Shown one piece after another: positions 43,042 to 54,943 of a stretch of 64,000 bases of DNA (position 1 is its first letter; the number at the start of each line of letters is the position of its first letter). The position numbers and the translations under genes were made by a program. The notes under the pieces are model-generated. The model worked only from the letters and a program-made list of their open reading frames with translations. It was not told the DNA's origin and ran no database searches. This DNA comes from Bin5 sp965200615 (lineage in GTDB: Bacteria; Chloroflexota; Anaerolineae; Caldilineales; Caldilineaceae). The stretch spans positions 124,001 to 188,000 of the forward strand of contig OZ241377.1 in the NCBI GenBank assembly GCA_965200615.1, read 5' to 3'.

Positions 43042-46000
43042 ATGAGTACACTGGCCAGAATCATCACCGCAGCGGATGAGGATACCCGCAATCGCTCGCT
43101 GGAGCAGTTCGCCCGCTCCGCTTCGGCCGAGACTTTGCTGCGGGAGTGTGAGGCGTTGGACCGTCTGCGGCGGGAGAACGAAAACCTGTATGAACAGGTG
43201 CGGGCCCTCTTTTTCCTACACTCGATTCACCGGTATCATCTGCCGGGCAAGCCCGGAATTGCCGGCAGAGGCGCAGTTCCTTTTCGAGGATACGAAGAGC
43301 TGCGCAACCGTCGTTTCGAGGAGGCGATTGAGACGTTCCTGCGCCACCAGGCGCAGGCCGGGCCCAGCGAGGCTTTATCGAGCGGGTTGTCCGCGGTGTA
43401 CCGTCAACTCGGCTTCCAGACGCTGGCCGACCAGGTGCGGCTCAGCGTGCGGTCCATTGCGGGCAACCAATGGATGTTTCGGGTCGGCCACCCTAGCGAT
43501 CATCCTCTGCGCGTCGATCGGAGACTTCTCCGTCCTCTCGAAAACGGACTCTTTCCCATTCTGCGCGAAACGACCCCTGTGCGGATGGACCTGACGCACT
43601 GCGGCTGGAGTGACATTTTCTTTTTGGGGATGGACTTCCCCGAAGGCGCGCGGGTGCTGAATGTTTCCATCGACCTGAGCGTAGAAAGCGGGGCCCCAAC
43701 ACAGAGCCAGACCCCGCGACCGCCGGTGGAGGGTTATTTGCGGGTCATTGACCGGCCGGTTCTGCGGCTGGCCAGCGTTGACCTGCAGGCGAGCGCCGAG
43801 ATTACGACTTTCGCCGAGGTCTTCGATTTTGCGCGCGATCATCTCGGCCTGTTGAAGGCTGCGCTGATTGCGGCCGGCATCGTGCCACCGGGCATGGAGG
43901 GGGCGTACCAACCGCTATCCGATCTGCTAACCCAACTGGTTGGCTCCGGCCAGGGGATTGAACTGGTGAGCAAGGTGAATGATATCCCGAAGGGATCGCG
44001 TTTGGCCGTTTCCACCAGTCTGCTGGCCTGCCTCATCACTGTTTGTATGCGGGCGACGGGCCAAGCCAGGTCGCTTACTGGTGGACTGAGCGAAGAAGAG
44101 CGCCGGCTGGTGGCGGCGCGGGCCATTCTGGGGGAATGGCTGGGGGGATCGGGCGGCGGCTGGCAGGATTCGGGCGGCGTCTGGCCGGGGATAAAACTTA
44201 TCGAGGGAAGGCTGAGCTCAGAGGGGGATCCCGAGTTTGGCGTCAGCCGAGGCAGGCTGTTGCCCGGCCATCATCTTTTTGGGAAGGACGAGATCAGCGA
44301 AGAGACCCGGCAGGCGCTGCAAGCCAGCCTGGTCCTGGTTCACGGCGGCATGGCGCAGGACGTTGGACCGATACTGGAGATGGTGACGGAGAAGTATCTG
44401 CTGCGCTCCGAAGAGGAGTGGATGGGGCGACAACAGGCGATTGACACACTGGACGAGATATTGGAGTATCTGAAGGCTGGCAATATAAAGGCCATTGGCG
44501 AGGCTACGGAACGCAACTTCAAGGGACCGATTCAGACGATCATTCCGTGGGCGGGCAACCTGTACACGGACAGGCTGATTCAGCAGGCGCGCGCTGCGTT
44601 TGGCGAGCATTTTTGGGGTTTCTGGATGTTAGGAGGGATGTCGGGGGGCGGTATGGGATTTCTCTTTGATCCTCGCCACAAGTCCTCGGCGCAGGTCCGG
44701 CTGCAGGAGATCATGGACAAAACGAAGGCGCGCATGGAGCAATCCGTTCCCTTCGCGATGCAGCCGGTGGTCTATGATTTTACAATCGACGAGCGGGGCA
44801 CCTGGGCAGAACTGTACGGGAGAGCAGGTGAGACGGAGCGCCGAGCGGACGGGCCCGCCGCGCTCATGCCGGGAGATTACTACCGGCTGACCTTTCCGGA
44901 CATTTTGCGCCGGGATCCGTGGCTTCTCTCCCCTGCCCAGCGAGCAGAGCTGGAGATTTTCGGCGCTCTCAGCGTCGGGGATCCGGCTCTTGGCGACGTT
45001 CTCCCATCACTCTTCCAACACATGCTGCCGCAGAAACAGGAGGAGGAATCACAGGGCTCACTGTCGGCAATGCTGGCGGCAAACGCATTTGACCGCGAGC
45101 AGCATGAACAGATTCGCGGCGATCTGCGCAGCGGCCGGATCGGCTTAGCCCAGAACCGGCTGCCAACGCGCAGCCTGATCGAGGAAGTTGCGCCTGAGGA
45201 ACTCGTCAACGCGACGACAGAGTTGCCGAAACGTTTTAAGGAGATCGGCAGGGCCGCGCTGAAGGCGGGGGAGGTGGCGGTCGTCACCCTGGCAGGGGGC
45301 GCCGGCAGCCGGTGGAGCCAGGGCGCGGGCGTCGTGAAGGCGCTGAACCCGTTTGCGCGTCTGGCGGGCCGGCATCGCAGTTTCATCGAGATTCACCTGG
45401 CCAAGAGCCGCCGCAGCGGTCGTCTTTGCGGTACGCCTCTGCCTCATGTAGTTACCACCAGCTATCTGACGCACCGAGCTATCGCAGACGCGATCGGAGA
45501 CGGAAACGGCTGTGGATCCGGTGGGCCGCTTCTGCTGTCACCGGGAAACAGCGTCGGCTTACGAATGGTGCCGATGGTGCGGGACCTGCGTTTCGACTGG
45601 GAGGAGAGTTCGAGACAGGTGCTTGATATACAGGCGGAGAAAGTCCGGGAGAGCCAGCACAGTGCACTGATCAACTGGGCGCGTTCGCAGGGGGAGGGCA
45701 GTGACTATGTCGACAACCTACCCGACCAGTGCATTCACCCTGTAGGCCACTGGTACGAACTGCCGCACCTGCTGCGCAACGGGGTTCTGCGCGGGCTGCT
45801 GGAGGAGCGGCCGCAGCTTCAGTATCTGATGATGCACAACATCGACACGGTCGGCGCGAATGTCGACCCGGGATTGCTGGGGCTGCATATCAGCGCACAG
45901 GGGGCGATGACCGCCGAAGTGATCCACCGGCGGCTGGAGGACCGAGGCGGCGGCCTGGCGCGGGTCGACGGCAATGTGCGTCTGGTGGAAGGCATGGCGC

Positions 46001-46401
46001 TGCCCCGGGAGGAGATCGAATTCCGTCTGACCTATTACAACACCAATACCTTCTGGATCCATATCGACCGTCTACTGGCGACGCTGGGATTGGAGCGGAC
46101 GACCCTGGAGGACGAGCGGAGTGTGGCGGAGGCGTTGGGACGCATGGCGGCGCGGATGCCGACCTATGTGACGTTGAAAGAGGTAAAGAAGCGCTGGGGG
46201 CGAGGGCAGGAGGATATTTTTCCCGTCACCCAATTTGAGAAGCTGTGGGGCGATATGACGGCGTTGCCGGAGATGGATTGCGGTTACGTTGTGGTGCCGC
46301 GTGTGCGGGGCCAGCAACTGAAGGAGGTGGCCCAGTTGGACGGCTGGCTGCGGGACGGCTCCGCGGCCTACGTGGAGGATCTGTGCGACTGGCCGGATTG
46401 A
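43042..46401 (+). CDS. Bifunctional GHMP (fucokinase-like) kinase fused to UDPGP-type pyrophosphorylase
   Basis: 1,119 residues. A helical region (1-175) leads into a GHMP kinase: RMDLTHCGWSD at 181-191, DIPKGSRLAVSTSLLAC at 314-330, the fucokinase-type GGGWQDSGG at 371-379 and GGMSGGGMGFLF at 531-542. A linker to about 740 precedes a UDP-sugar/UAGPase-like pyrophosphorylase with LAGGAGSRWSQ at 750-760, HNIDTVGAN at 932-940 and YYNTNTFWI at 998-1006. It may phosphorylate a sugar at C1 and then couple it to UTP or GTP. The order is opposite to Fkp/FKGP, where the pyrophosphorylase comes first. The sugar is unknown. Confidence 0.85.
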   Translation: MSTLARIITAADEDTRNRSLEQFARSASAETLLRECEALDRLRRENENLYEQVRALFFLHSIHRYHLPGKPGIAGRGAVPFRGYEELRNRRFEEAIETFLRHQAQAGPSEALSSGLSAVYRQLGFQTLADQVRLSVRSIAGNQWMFRVGHPSDHPLRVDRRLLRPLENGLFPILRETTPVRMDLTHCGWSDIFFLGMDFPEGARVLNVSIDLSVESGAPTQSQTPRPPVEGYLRVIDRPVLRLASVDLQASAEITTFAEVFDFARDHLGLLKAALIAAGIVPPGMEGAYQPLSDLLTQLVGSGQGIELVSKVNDIPKGSRLAVSTSLLACLITVCMRATGQARSLTGGLSEEERRLVAARAILGEWLGGSGGGWQDSGGVWPGIKLIEGRLSSEGDPEFGVSRGRLLPGHHLFGKDEISEETRQALQASLVLVHGGMAQDVGPILEMVTEKYLLRSEEEWMGRQQAIDTLDEILEYLKAGNIKAIGEATERNFKGPIQTIIPWAGNLYTDRLIQQARAAFGEHFWGFWMLGGMSGGGMGFLFDPRHKSSAQVRLQEIMDKTKARMEQSVPFAMQPVVYDFTIDERGTWAELYGRAGETERRADGPAALMPGDYYRLTFPDILRRDPWLLSPAQRAELEIFGALSVGDPALGDVLPSLFQHMLPQKQEEESQGSLSAMLAANAFDREQHEQIRGDLRSGRIGLAQNRLPTRSLIEEVAPEELVNATTELPKRFKEIGRAALKAGEVAVVTLAGGAGSRWSQGAGVVKALNPFARLAGRHRSFIEIHLAKSRRSGRLCGTPLPHVVTTSYLTHRAIADAIGDGNGCGSGGPLLLSPGNSVGLRMVPMVRDLRFDWEESSRQVLDIQAEKVRESQHSALINWARSQGEGSDYVDNLPDQCIHPVGHWYELPHLLRNGVLRGLLEERPQLQYLMMHNIDTVGANVDPGLLGLHISAQGAMTAEVIHRRLEDRGGGLARVDGNVRLVEGMALPREEIEFRLTYYNTNTFWIHIDRLLATLGLERTTLEDERSVAEALGRMAARMPTYVTLKEVKKRWGRGQEDIFPVTQFEKLWGDMTALPEMDCGYVVVPRVRGQQLKEVAQLDGWLRDGSAAYVEDLCDWPD

Positions 46402-46416
46402 CCGGAAGGTTGTGCG

Positions 46417-47457
46417 CTACGCCAAGACGGGGTTGGGCGCGTCGGGCAGATGCTGGTAGCTGGGATCCTCCCTTTGCTTTTCGAGGATGGCGGCGATCTC
46501 ACGCCACGTGGCCACAATGCCGACCGGGATGGTCGGCAGGTCGTCCTCTATCGCTCTATGGAGCTTGCCCAATTTGTAGCACGGCACCGCGGCGTACATG
46601 TGATGCTCGATGTGGTAGTTCATGTGCCAGTAGAGAAACTGCACGAAGGGGTTTACTCTGAATGTGCGGGTGCAGAGGCGAAAGTCGGGGATGTTGTCCA
46701 TCAGGCCGACGTGCTGTGTGTTGTTGCAGAGGAAGAGCAGCCAGCCGCCGTAGAACGGGGCCAGCGTGACCAGGACCGGCAGCAGCCAGAGGCCGGGCGC
46801 CAGGGTAAAATGCAGCACAAGTGAGACGACGGTCAAGAGTAGGTGACCGACCAGGAGAACGCGCGCCCAGTTGAAGAGGCGCCGGCGCTTCTCGGTCGCA
46901 TCCGGCGGGAAGAGTATGTGTTCCCAGTCACCTTCCTCACCTTCCAAGCGCCCAAAGCTGAGCCGAATCACACCTTTTATGCGCTGGAAGAGCCCCAGTG
47001 GGTTGATGAGCGCGGTCTGGTAGAAGCCCTTGCGCGTGAACTCGACTGGCAGAACGACCTCAAGATCGTCAGGAGGATGCAGGGTGAACTTGTGATGTTC
47101 CTGATGACTGGTCCAGAAATAGACGTGGTTAAACCAGCCAAGAAAACTGAATACGCGCAGGAAGAACTCGTTGAGGAACTTTGTCCGAAAGACGGTGCGG
47201 TGACAGAGTTCATGGAAGCCGTTGAGGAGGAATGCGTAAAAGGTGCCGTGCAGGAAGAGGGCGATGAGGAGGCCCCACCACAGCCCCGCCTGCAGGGAAA
47301 ACCATGCGGCCGCGCCTGTCAGCGCCAGGAGGCCCAGATGTCCGAGGGACTGCAGAAGGCCGAGAAGATCGCTGCGCTGATTGAGATCGGCGAGGACGGC
47401 TCGATCGATGGGCGATCTGTACCAGGTAATCTTGGATTGTGCGGGTCCGTACGTCAT
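46417..47457 (-). CDS. Membrane fatty acid desaturase
   Basis: 346 residues taken from the ATG at 47457; the frame before it has no family match. Four to six membrane helices carry the three histidine boxes, HELCHRT, HQEHH and HIEHH, the di-iron site of acyl-lipid desaturases. The spacing fits the DesA/beta-carotene hydroxylase-like superfamily, and the middle region NNTQHVGLMDNIPDFR is typical of lipid desaturases. It converges on the bifunctional kinase gene. Confidence 0.88.
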   Translation of the reverse strand: MTYGPAQSKITWYRSPIDRAVLADLNQRSDLLGLLQSLGHLGLLALTGAAAWFSLQAGLWWGLLIALFLHGTFYAFLLNGFHELCHRTVFRTKFLNEFFLRVFSFLGWFNHVYFWTSHQEHHKFTLHPPDDLEVVLPVEFTRKGFYQTALINPLGLFQRIKGVIRLSFGRLEGEEGDWEHILFPPDATEKRRRLFNWARVLLVGHLLLTVVSLVLHFTLAPGLWLLPVLVTLAPFYGGWLLFLCNNTQHVGLMDNIPDFRLCTRTFRVNPFVQFLYWHMNYHIEHHMYAAVPCYKLGKLHRAIEDDLPTIPVGIVATWREIAAILEKQREDPSYQHLPDAPNPVLA

Positions 47458-47674
47458 GGCCGGCGGTCCTTTCCATTTCGTGCAGCAAGAGTTTCCGGCT
47501 GCCCCGGCAGGCTGGCGTTTGTAAGGAGTGAGATATGGGAGGATTGTACCTGATTCTCGACTGCCACGCAACCGAAAAGAGGCGTGCGCCCCCGGCATTG
47601 CAGGGGGGCGCACGCTTCAAGATGCCGCTACATGAAACCTGTGCGAAAGTTTTCGACTTCGCGCAGGGATTACG

Positions 47675-50300
<2,626 letters not shown>

Positions 50301-50483
50301 TAAAGTCTCCTTTCCGGTTCCTCGCTCTATTCGGCGAAAGACAGAGTGGTCCCTGTCCGGACCGGCAGTTGCCGTGCTTTTTATAGTTCCAGTTTAGTTT
50401 GCGATCATCACGGGCGCATTTGCGGAGTGTAAGAAAAAGATATGCGGACCGCGCAACACGGCTGGCAAGGGAGGGATGTCCGG

Positions 50484-52667
50484 CTACAGGAGGGCGGTCA
50501 GGGCAAGCAGCGCGCCGCTGAGGAGGAAGAAGAAGGCGGCCATAAACAGAACGAGGGAAAGGGGAGGGCTGGCCCGCAGCAGGGATCGTCTCCACAGTAG
50601 CGGGACAGATGACAGGGCGATCAGAAGCGCGCCGACCAATGCTTCGGCGGGCAGCCTGGGAACCGGATTGTGCCAAGGAGAGCGAGAGATCTGCTGCACG
50701 ATCTCGGTTGATGGGACGGGGACGACGATTTCAGCCAATACGTCATTCATGCCTCTGCGGCGGACGTATACTGACAGGTTCCAGTCGCCATCGCGGTTGA
50801 GGAAGGCGCCTTCCGCGGCGAAGGCGTCCTCGCCCAGGCCAGCCAGATCGAGACGCGCCTGCCCCGTCTCCCCCGATTCATGCGCGAAGAAAAGACGGAC
50901 CAGCTGGACTTCACCGATGTCAGAGGCGTCGGGACGGGAAAGATGAACCCAATAGCGGTTGTGGCCGACCTGGTTTGGGGTTACGTGAAGGTGTACGGCC
51001 AGGTCGCCATCGTAGGTCACTTCGTTGAAGGGCAGCGAGGACGCGGCAGGCGCTGTTTGTGGTGGAACGTTCGGTGTCGGCGTCTGCACAAGTACGGCTA
51101 CGGCAATGAACAGCAGGGCGAATATGCCGGCCTCCGCTGTCACTCGACGCGAGAAGCGCCTCAGTTTGCGTTGGGAGGTGACGGTCTCTTCGGCACGCTG
51201 CACGGCGCGATTGTTGAAAAATGCCAGCGTAAGGATGGCGACGACGATCGCCAGTTTCAGGAGAAGAACCTGGCCATAGGTTGTATAGATGAGGCTGCCG
51301 GGGTCAGGCAGCTGCACAAAGCTGCTGAAGAGGCCGGTCAGGGCCAGTATGAATACGGCTATCTGTGCGCTGAGGGAGAAGCGCTTCAACAGGAGGACCA
51401 TCCGAACGGGGTCGGGCACTGCCTGCCATCGATGCAGAAGAAACAAAAGGATGGTCAGGAAGATCAGCCCGCCCGCCCAGACTGCGGCCGCGACGAGATG
51501 TATGAAGTCAGCTGAGACGGCCCAGCCGCTCCCAGGGGCGGCCGCGGCGTGGCTGCTGGCCGAATAGGTGAAGAGGGCTGCTGCGGTCAGCAGGGTCGCC
51601 CAGGTGCGCTGCGGCAGCGCCCTGTGCCAGGTTTGCCCGCCGCCGAACAGCAGTTCAGACCAGCCGCTGCATACGAACATGATTGCTGCCGCGAATATCC
51701 ACAGGTTGGGGCCATAGAACAGCGTGCCGCCAAGCCCAAACGCTATGAGCAACAGTATGAGAAGCAGATAGAGCAGGAAGAGAATGCGCCACAGACGCTG
51801 GGCCGCGCCCGCGGGTACGGACCGGCGGAAGAGAACAGTTGCCCAGCCGTTGGGGAATAGAAGAGGAAAGACGCCTGCCAGCAGCGTTTGCCGCATCAAC
51901 AGGAGTCTGCCCGGACGGGTGGCGAGAAGGAGTTCCAGGAGATCGTCCAGTCCGTCGAGGCGCAGTGACTGCGCGAGAAACTGCAGCCAGCCGGAGGCGA
52001 TCAGGAGTAACAGGCCGACGATTGCGGTTGAACTGATCACCGTCTCAATAAGAGGGTCGGGGCTGTTGTTCGATTCCGGCCGGGTCAGCAGCCAGCGCAT
52101 GGATAGCGGCCCGACCAGCAATGCTGCGCCGAGGAGTGAGATCCAGCGGAGAAGGGAAACGATCAGGGGCGGCAGCCCTTGCCGACGATTGACGGTGACC
52201 TCGACGGCGGCGCCAGCGGGACGCGTGCCGTCGGGATTCAGGATGGTGAGGGGGAATGAGCCGACCCACTCATGACCGTCCACGCTGGAGAGAGTCTGCC
52301 AGACGACGGTATAAACGCCCGGCTCGATACTCTCCAGGGGCAGGGTCAGGTGGGTGGGGTCGTCGGGGTCGAATCGCGGATCGCCGGATGGAATTTCGGT
52401 TCCGTCGGCGGAGAGGATGCGAGCGCCGGTGAAGGTCTTTTCCAGCGGTTCGCTGAACCAGAGTTCGATGGCCTCAGGAGGCTGTGTGAGTTCGGCGTTT
52501 GGCTGGGGGACGGCGCGTACGAGCAGGGCGTGGGCCTGAACGGCCTTTGGCGAAAGCAGCAGAGCCACTGCCGCGGCGAACCACGCCAACGGCAGGGACG
52601 CTACTATCATCAAGTGGACGGCCAACTCTATCGGCTTAACCGCGCCATGCAAGTGAGCCTGCGACAT
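50484..52667 (-). CDS. CopC-CopD fusion (copper resistance/transport)
   Basis: 727 residues. A signal segment (PLAWFAAAVALLLSPKAVQA) is followed by a CopC domain whose mature N-terminus, HALLVRAVPQPNAEL, starts with the copper-binding histidine; VDGHEWVGSFPL is its second copper-side strand. A CopD membrane domain of about eight to nine helices follows, and the last part returns outside (LPFNEVTYDGDLAVHLHV). Such CopCD fusions take up or tolerate copper. It is the last gene of a three-gene operon with another CopC protein and a histidine-rich protein. Confidence 0.88.
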   Translation of the reverse strand: MSQAHLHGAVKPIELAVHLMIVASLPLAWFAAAVALLLSPKAVQAHALLVRAVPQPNAELTQPPEAIELWFSEPLEKTFTGARILSADGTEIPSGDPRFDPDDPTHLTLPLESIEPGVYTVVWQTLSSVDGHEWVGSFPLTILNPDGTRPAGAAVEVTVNRRQGLPPLIVSLLRWISLLGAALLVGPLSMRWLLTRPESNNSPDPLIETVISSTAIVGLLLLIASGWLQFLAQSLRLDGLDDLLELLLATRPGRLLLMRQTLLAGVFPLLFPNGWATVLFRRSVPAGAAQRLWRILFLLYLLLILLLIAFGLGGTLFYGPNLWIFAAAIMFVCSGWSELLFGGGQTWHRALPQRTWATLLTAAALFTYSASSHAAAAPGSGWAVSADFIHLVAAAVWAGGLIFLTILLFLLHRWQAVPDPVRMVLLLKRFSLSAQIAVFILALTGLFSSFVQLPDPGSLIYTTYGQVLLLKLAIVVAILTLAFFNNRAVQRAEETVTSQRKLRRFSRRVTAEAGIFALLFIAVAVLVQTPTPNVPPQTAPAASSLPFNEVTYDGDLAVHLHVTPNQVGHNRYWVHLSRPDASDIGEVQLVRLFFAHESGETGQARLDLAGLGEDAFAAEGAFLNRDGDWNLSVYVRRRGMNDVLAEIVVPVPSTEIVQQISRSPWHNPVPRLPAEALVGALLIALSSVPLLWRRSLLRASPPLSLVLFMAAFFFLLSGALLALTALL

Positions 52668-52674
52668 CGTGCGG

Positions 52675-53415
52675 CTAACTGTTTTCTCCGCTCAAGTTGC
52701 GCGAAATGCCTTGTGACTGGCGTTCGCTCAGCCTTCTGCGCCTTCCGGCCAGGATAACGGTACCGAGCAGCAACAGGGCCGGCGCAGCGCTACCCAAGCA
52801 AGGGGGGCCCGTACCCTGGTCGGCAGGGGCTGGAGGGGAGGGAGGAGATTCGGTGTCTTCAGAAGCCGAGATGGGAGGGGAGGGCGTCGCTTGCGCCGCC
52901 GTGCTCTCCGCTGTTTGCGTGTTTGTGGACGGAGGTTGGGCAGTCACCGGCGCGGGTGTTGGCGCAGTTGTTGGAACGGTTGTTGGTGAGGTTTCCTCCG
53001 CCGGCTCGTCAGCCTGGATCGTGAACTGAAACTCGCCATCGGCCTCATCGCCGTCATCTGCGGAGAGAGTGCGCCAGCGAACCGTGTAGACGCCGTCGGG
53101 CAGGTCCGATTGGAGCGAGACGGTCATCAGCTTGCGGTCGTCATCGTCGATGGCGGCGTCATCCAGATCGACCCTATGGTCGTCGGGGCCGTAAACCTCG
53201 AGGGCGTTTTGCCCTTCACGGCGAAACAGCTCCTGGGTGAACCAGACCTGAACCTGCTGCGGCGCCTGGGAAACAACTTCACCGGCGGAGGGCACGGAAC
53301 GATCGTAGCCGGCATGGGCATGGACGGCAGTAGACAGGGGGTAGTGGATAGTGGCCAGTAACAGCGCCACCCATAGCAGTCTGGCTATACTTCTAGGCAG
53401 CTGGGTCGCGATCAC
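52675..53415 (-). CDS. CopC domain protein with a Cys-TM-Arg C-terminus
   Basis: 246 residues. A signal peptide ends at VHAHAGYDRSVPSAGEVV, so the mature N-terminus would again present histidine to copper. A CopC sandwich covers about 33-135, ending in DADGEFQFTI-like text. A Thr/Pro/Ser-rich linker follows, and the C-terminus is PPCLGSAAPALLLLGTVILA then GRRRRLS, a cysteine, a hydrophobic segment and an arginine cluster, which resembles processed surface-anchor signals. The gene overlaps in operon order: 7 bases before the CopCD start and 3 bases after the histidine-rich gene. Confidence 0.82.
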   Translation of the reverse strand: MIATQLPRSIARLLWVALLLATIHYPLSTAVHAHAGYDRSVPSAGEVVSQAPQQVQVWFTQELFRREGQNALEVYGPDDHRVDLDDAAIDDDDRKLMTVSLQSDLPDGVYTVRWRTLSADDGDEADGEFQFTIQADEPAEETSPTTVPTTAPTPAPVTAQPPSTNTQTAESTAAQATPSPPISASEDTESPPSPPAPADQGTGPPCLGSAAPALLLLGTVILAGRRRRLSERQSQGISRNLSGENS

Positions 53416-53418
53416 GGG

Positions 53419-54177
53419 TTAGCCTCCGTGGCTGTGGTCGTGTCCGTCGTCCTGTGTTTCGTCGGATTCATCTTCAACGCAGTTGTCGTTTCCGCCGTCA
53501 TGGGCGCCGTTATCGTCGCTCGATTCGTCGTCGTCATGGCTATGACCGTGGTCATCGTGGGCCGTCTCAGATTGTTCGCCCTCTTCCTGATCTTCCGCTT
53601 CCATCTCCTCCTCGGGCAGTTGCACGCAGGCAAACCAGTCGAAGACATTGTTGGAAAACTGGTGCTGCTCGTCGTGCGCGGTGGAGGAGAGGGTCAGAGC
53701 GCTCTCCAGATCGTCGTCGGCAAGGGCCGCCGTGAGCTTTGTGAGTGTTTCGGCCAGCGCCTCCGCCTCTTCGGCCAGTTCTTGCGGCCAGTCGACTGCT
53801 GTAAGAAGGGGCGCCAGATATTTGATCTGTCCGGCGTCCCCCGGCATGATGCCTTCGCCGTCCTTCAGGCGCTTATTCAGCGCGTGGATGTCGACCTTGT
53901 CGAGAAGATAGGCTGCGGAGACGGCGTCGAAGACGGAATAGGCGAGTTTCTCTGCGGCCATCTCATCCTCAAGTGTCTCAAGTTCGGCTACGCGGGCTTC
54001 AAGACCGGCGATGCGCTCTGTCAGCGTCTCAAGCGTGGGGGCTTCATCCTCGTGGCCGTGGCCGTCTCCTTCGCTGGCAAAGGAAGGCGTGATCACGGAA
54101 GTGGCGTAGAAAACGGCAAAGACGACTGCTGCACACAGCAACAGGACGGGTAGGCGGCCGGAGTTTGGTGCTTGCAT
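53419..54177 (-). CDS. Histidine- and aspartate-rich secreted protein
   Basis: 252 residues. An N-terminal membrane segment (LLCAAVVFAVFYATSVITPSF) is followed by a helical middle with a coiled-coil stretch (TERIAGLEARVAELETLEDEM). The last 60 residues are Asp/Glu/His-rich (HDDHGHSHDDDES near 205-218, and a final DDGHDHSHGG). This suggests binding of divalent metal outside the cell. No known family is recognised. It is the first gene of the CopC-CopD operon, which points to copper or another metal. Confidence 0.78.
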   Translation of the reverse strand: MQAPNSGRLPVLLLCAAVVFAVFYATSVITPSFASEGDGHGHEDEAPTLETLTERIAGLEARVAELETLEDEMAAEKLAYSVFDAVSAAYLLDKVDIHALNKRLKDGEGIMPGDAGQIKYLAPLLTAVDWPQELAEEAEALAETLTKLTAALADDDLESALTLSSTAHDEQHQFSNNVFDWFACVQLPEEEMEAEDQEEGEQSETAHDDHGHSHDDDESSDDNGAHDGGNDNCVEDESDETQDDGHDHSHGG

Positions 54178-54256
54178 TGAAATCTCCTTCTGCTGGGAAA
54201 TATAGGCAACTTGGGACGGCCGGGGGATTGAAGCCGTTCAGATTGATCCAATTATA

Positions 54257-54562
54257 TCATTGGGAAGGAATCGCTGGATAGGCGTTCCCGGGACCGTCGC
54301 GCCGGGTGGGAAAGCTCTCCCCCACCCGCGCCCAGGTGAGTCGATATTCGAGCGGCGGGTCGACTGAGGCATCCCACGAAACTTCCAGTACGCCAGGCCG
54401 GCTGCTGTTCACGCGCAGTCCGCTGATAGCCTGACTGCTATCTTCAACGAGTTGAGTGTCCGGAAGAGAAGAAAGAGAAAGAAGGACAGCCATCACCGCT
54501 GCCAGGACCAGCCAGGCGCCCAGCACGACCAGAGCTAACCTGATCTGATTCTTCTTCAACAT
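54257..54562 (-). CDS. Small membrane protein with a fibronectin III-like fragment
   Basis: 101 residues. One N-terminal membrane helix (LALVVLGAWLVLAAVMAVLLSL) is followed by a short exported part resembling the start of a fibronectin III domain: ISGLRVNSSRPGVLEVSWDA and YRLTWARVGESF. The domain stops about half way, so the gene may be a shortened remnant. It lies upstream of the histidine-rich gene on the same strand, 79 bases away. No function is assigned. Confidence 0.55.
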   Translation of the reverse strand: MLKKNQIRLALVVLGAWLVLAAVMAVLLSLSSLPDTQLVEDSSQAISGLRVNSSRPGVLEVSWDASVDPPLEYRLTWARVGESFPTRRDGPGNAYPAIPSQ

Positions 54563-54780
54563 TGGTACAAGGGCCTATTCAAAGAGAATCGATTACAGAC
54601 AAAAAAGTAGCCTGCGTTGTTCCTGCCTGAACCGATCTAGAGTTTGAAGACAAGAAGACCAGCCAGAATTTTATGGTGGACGCGGCTCGACCGGTTTTGA
54701 CCAGGTCAAAGGGCTGGAGAGAAAAAAAAGAGACGACATCTCCCGAAATGCAGAATCGATGTCGCCTCCCTTTTGATTCA

Positions 54781-54856
<76 letters not shown>

Positions 54857-54943
54857 ACACAGGTAGGAGTATATCATGCGGCAGCGGGGCAGCAAAATCG
54901 AACTGTGCGATACCCGATGCAGCCGTCTGCGACATGCGGCTAA

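Noticed and set aside
53428..54153. 241-residue plus-strand frame opposite the histidine-rich gene
   Set aside because: It arises from the biased codons of the Asp/His-rich gene on the other strand. The minus-strand frame has the signal segment and the operon spacing.
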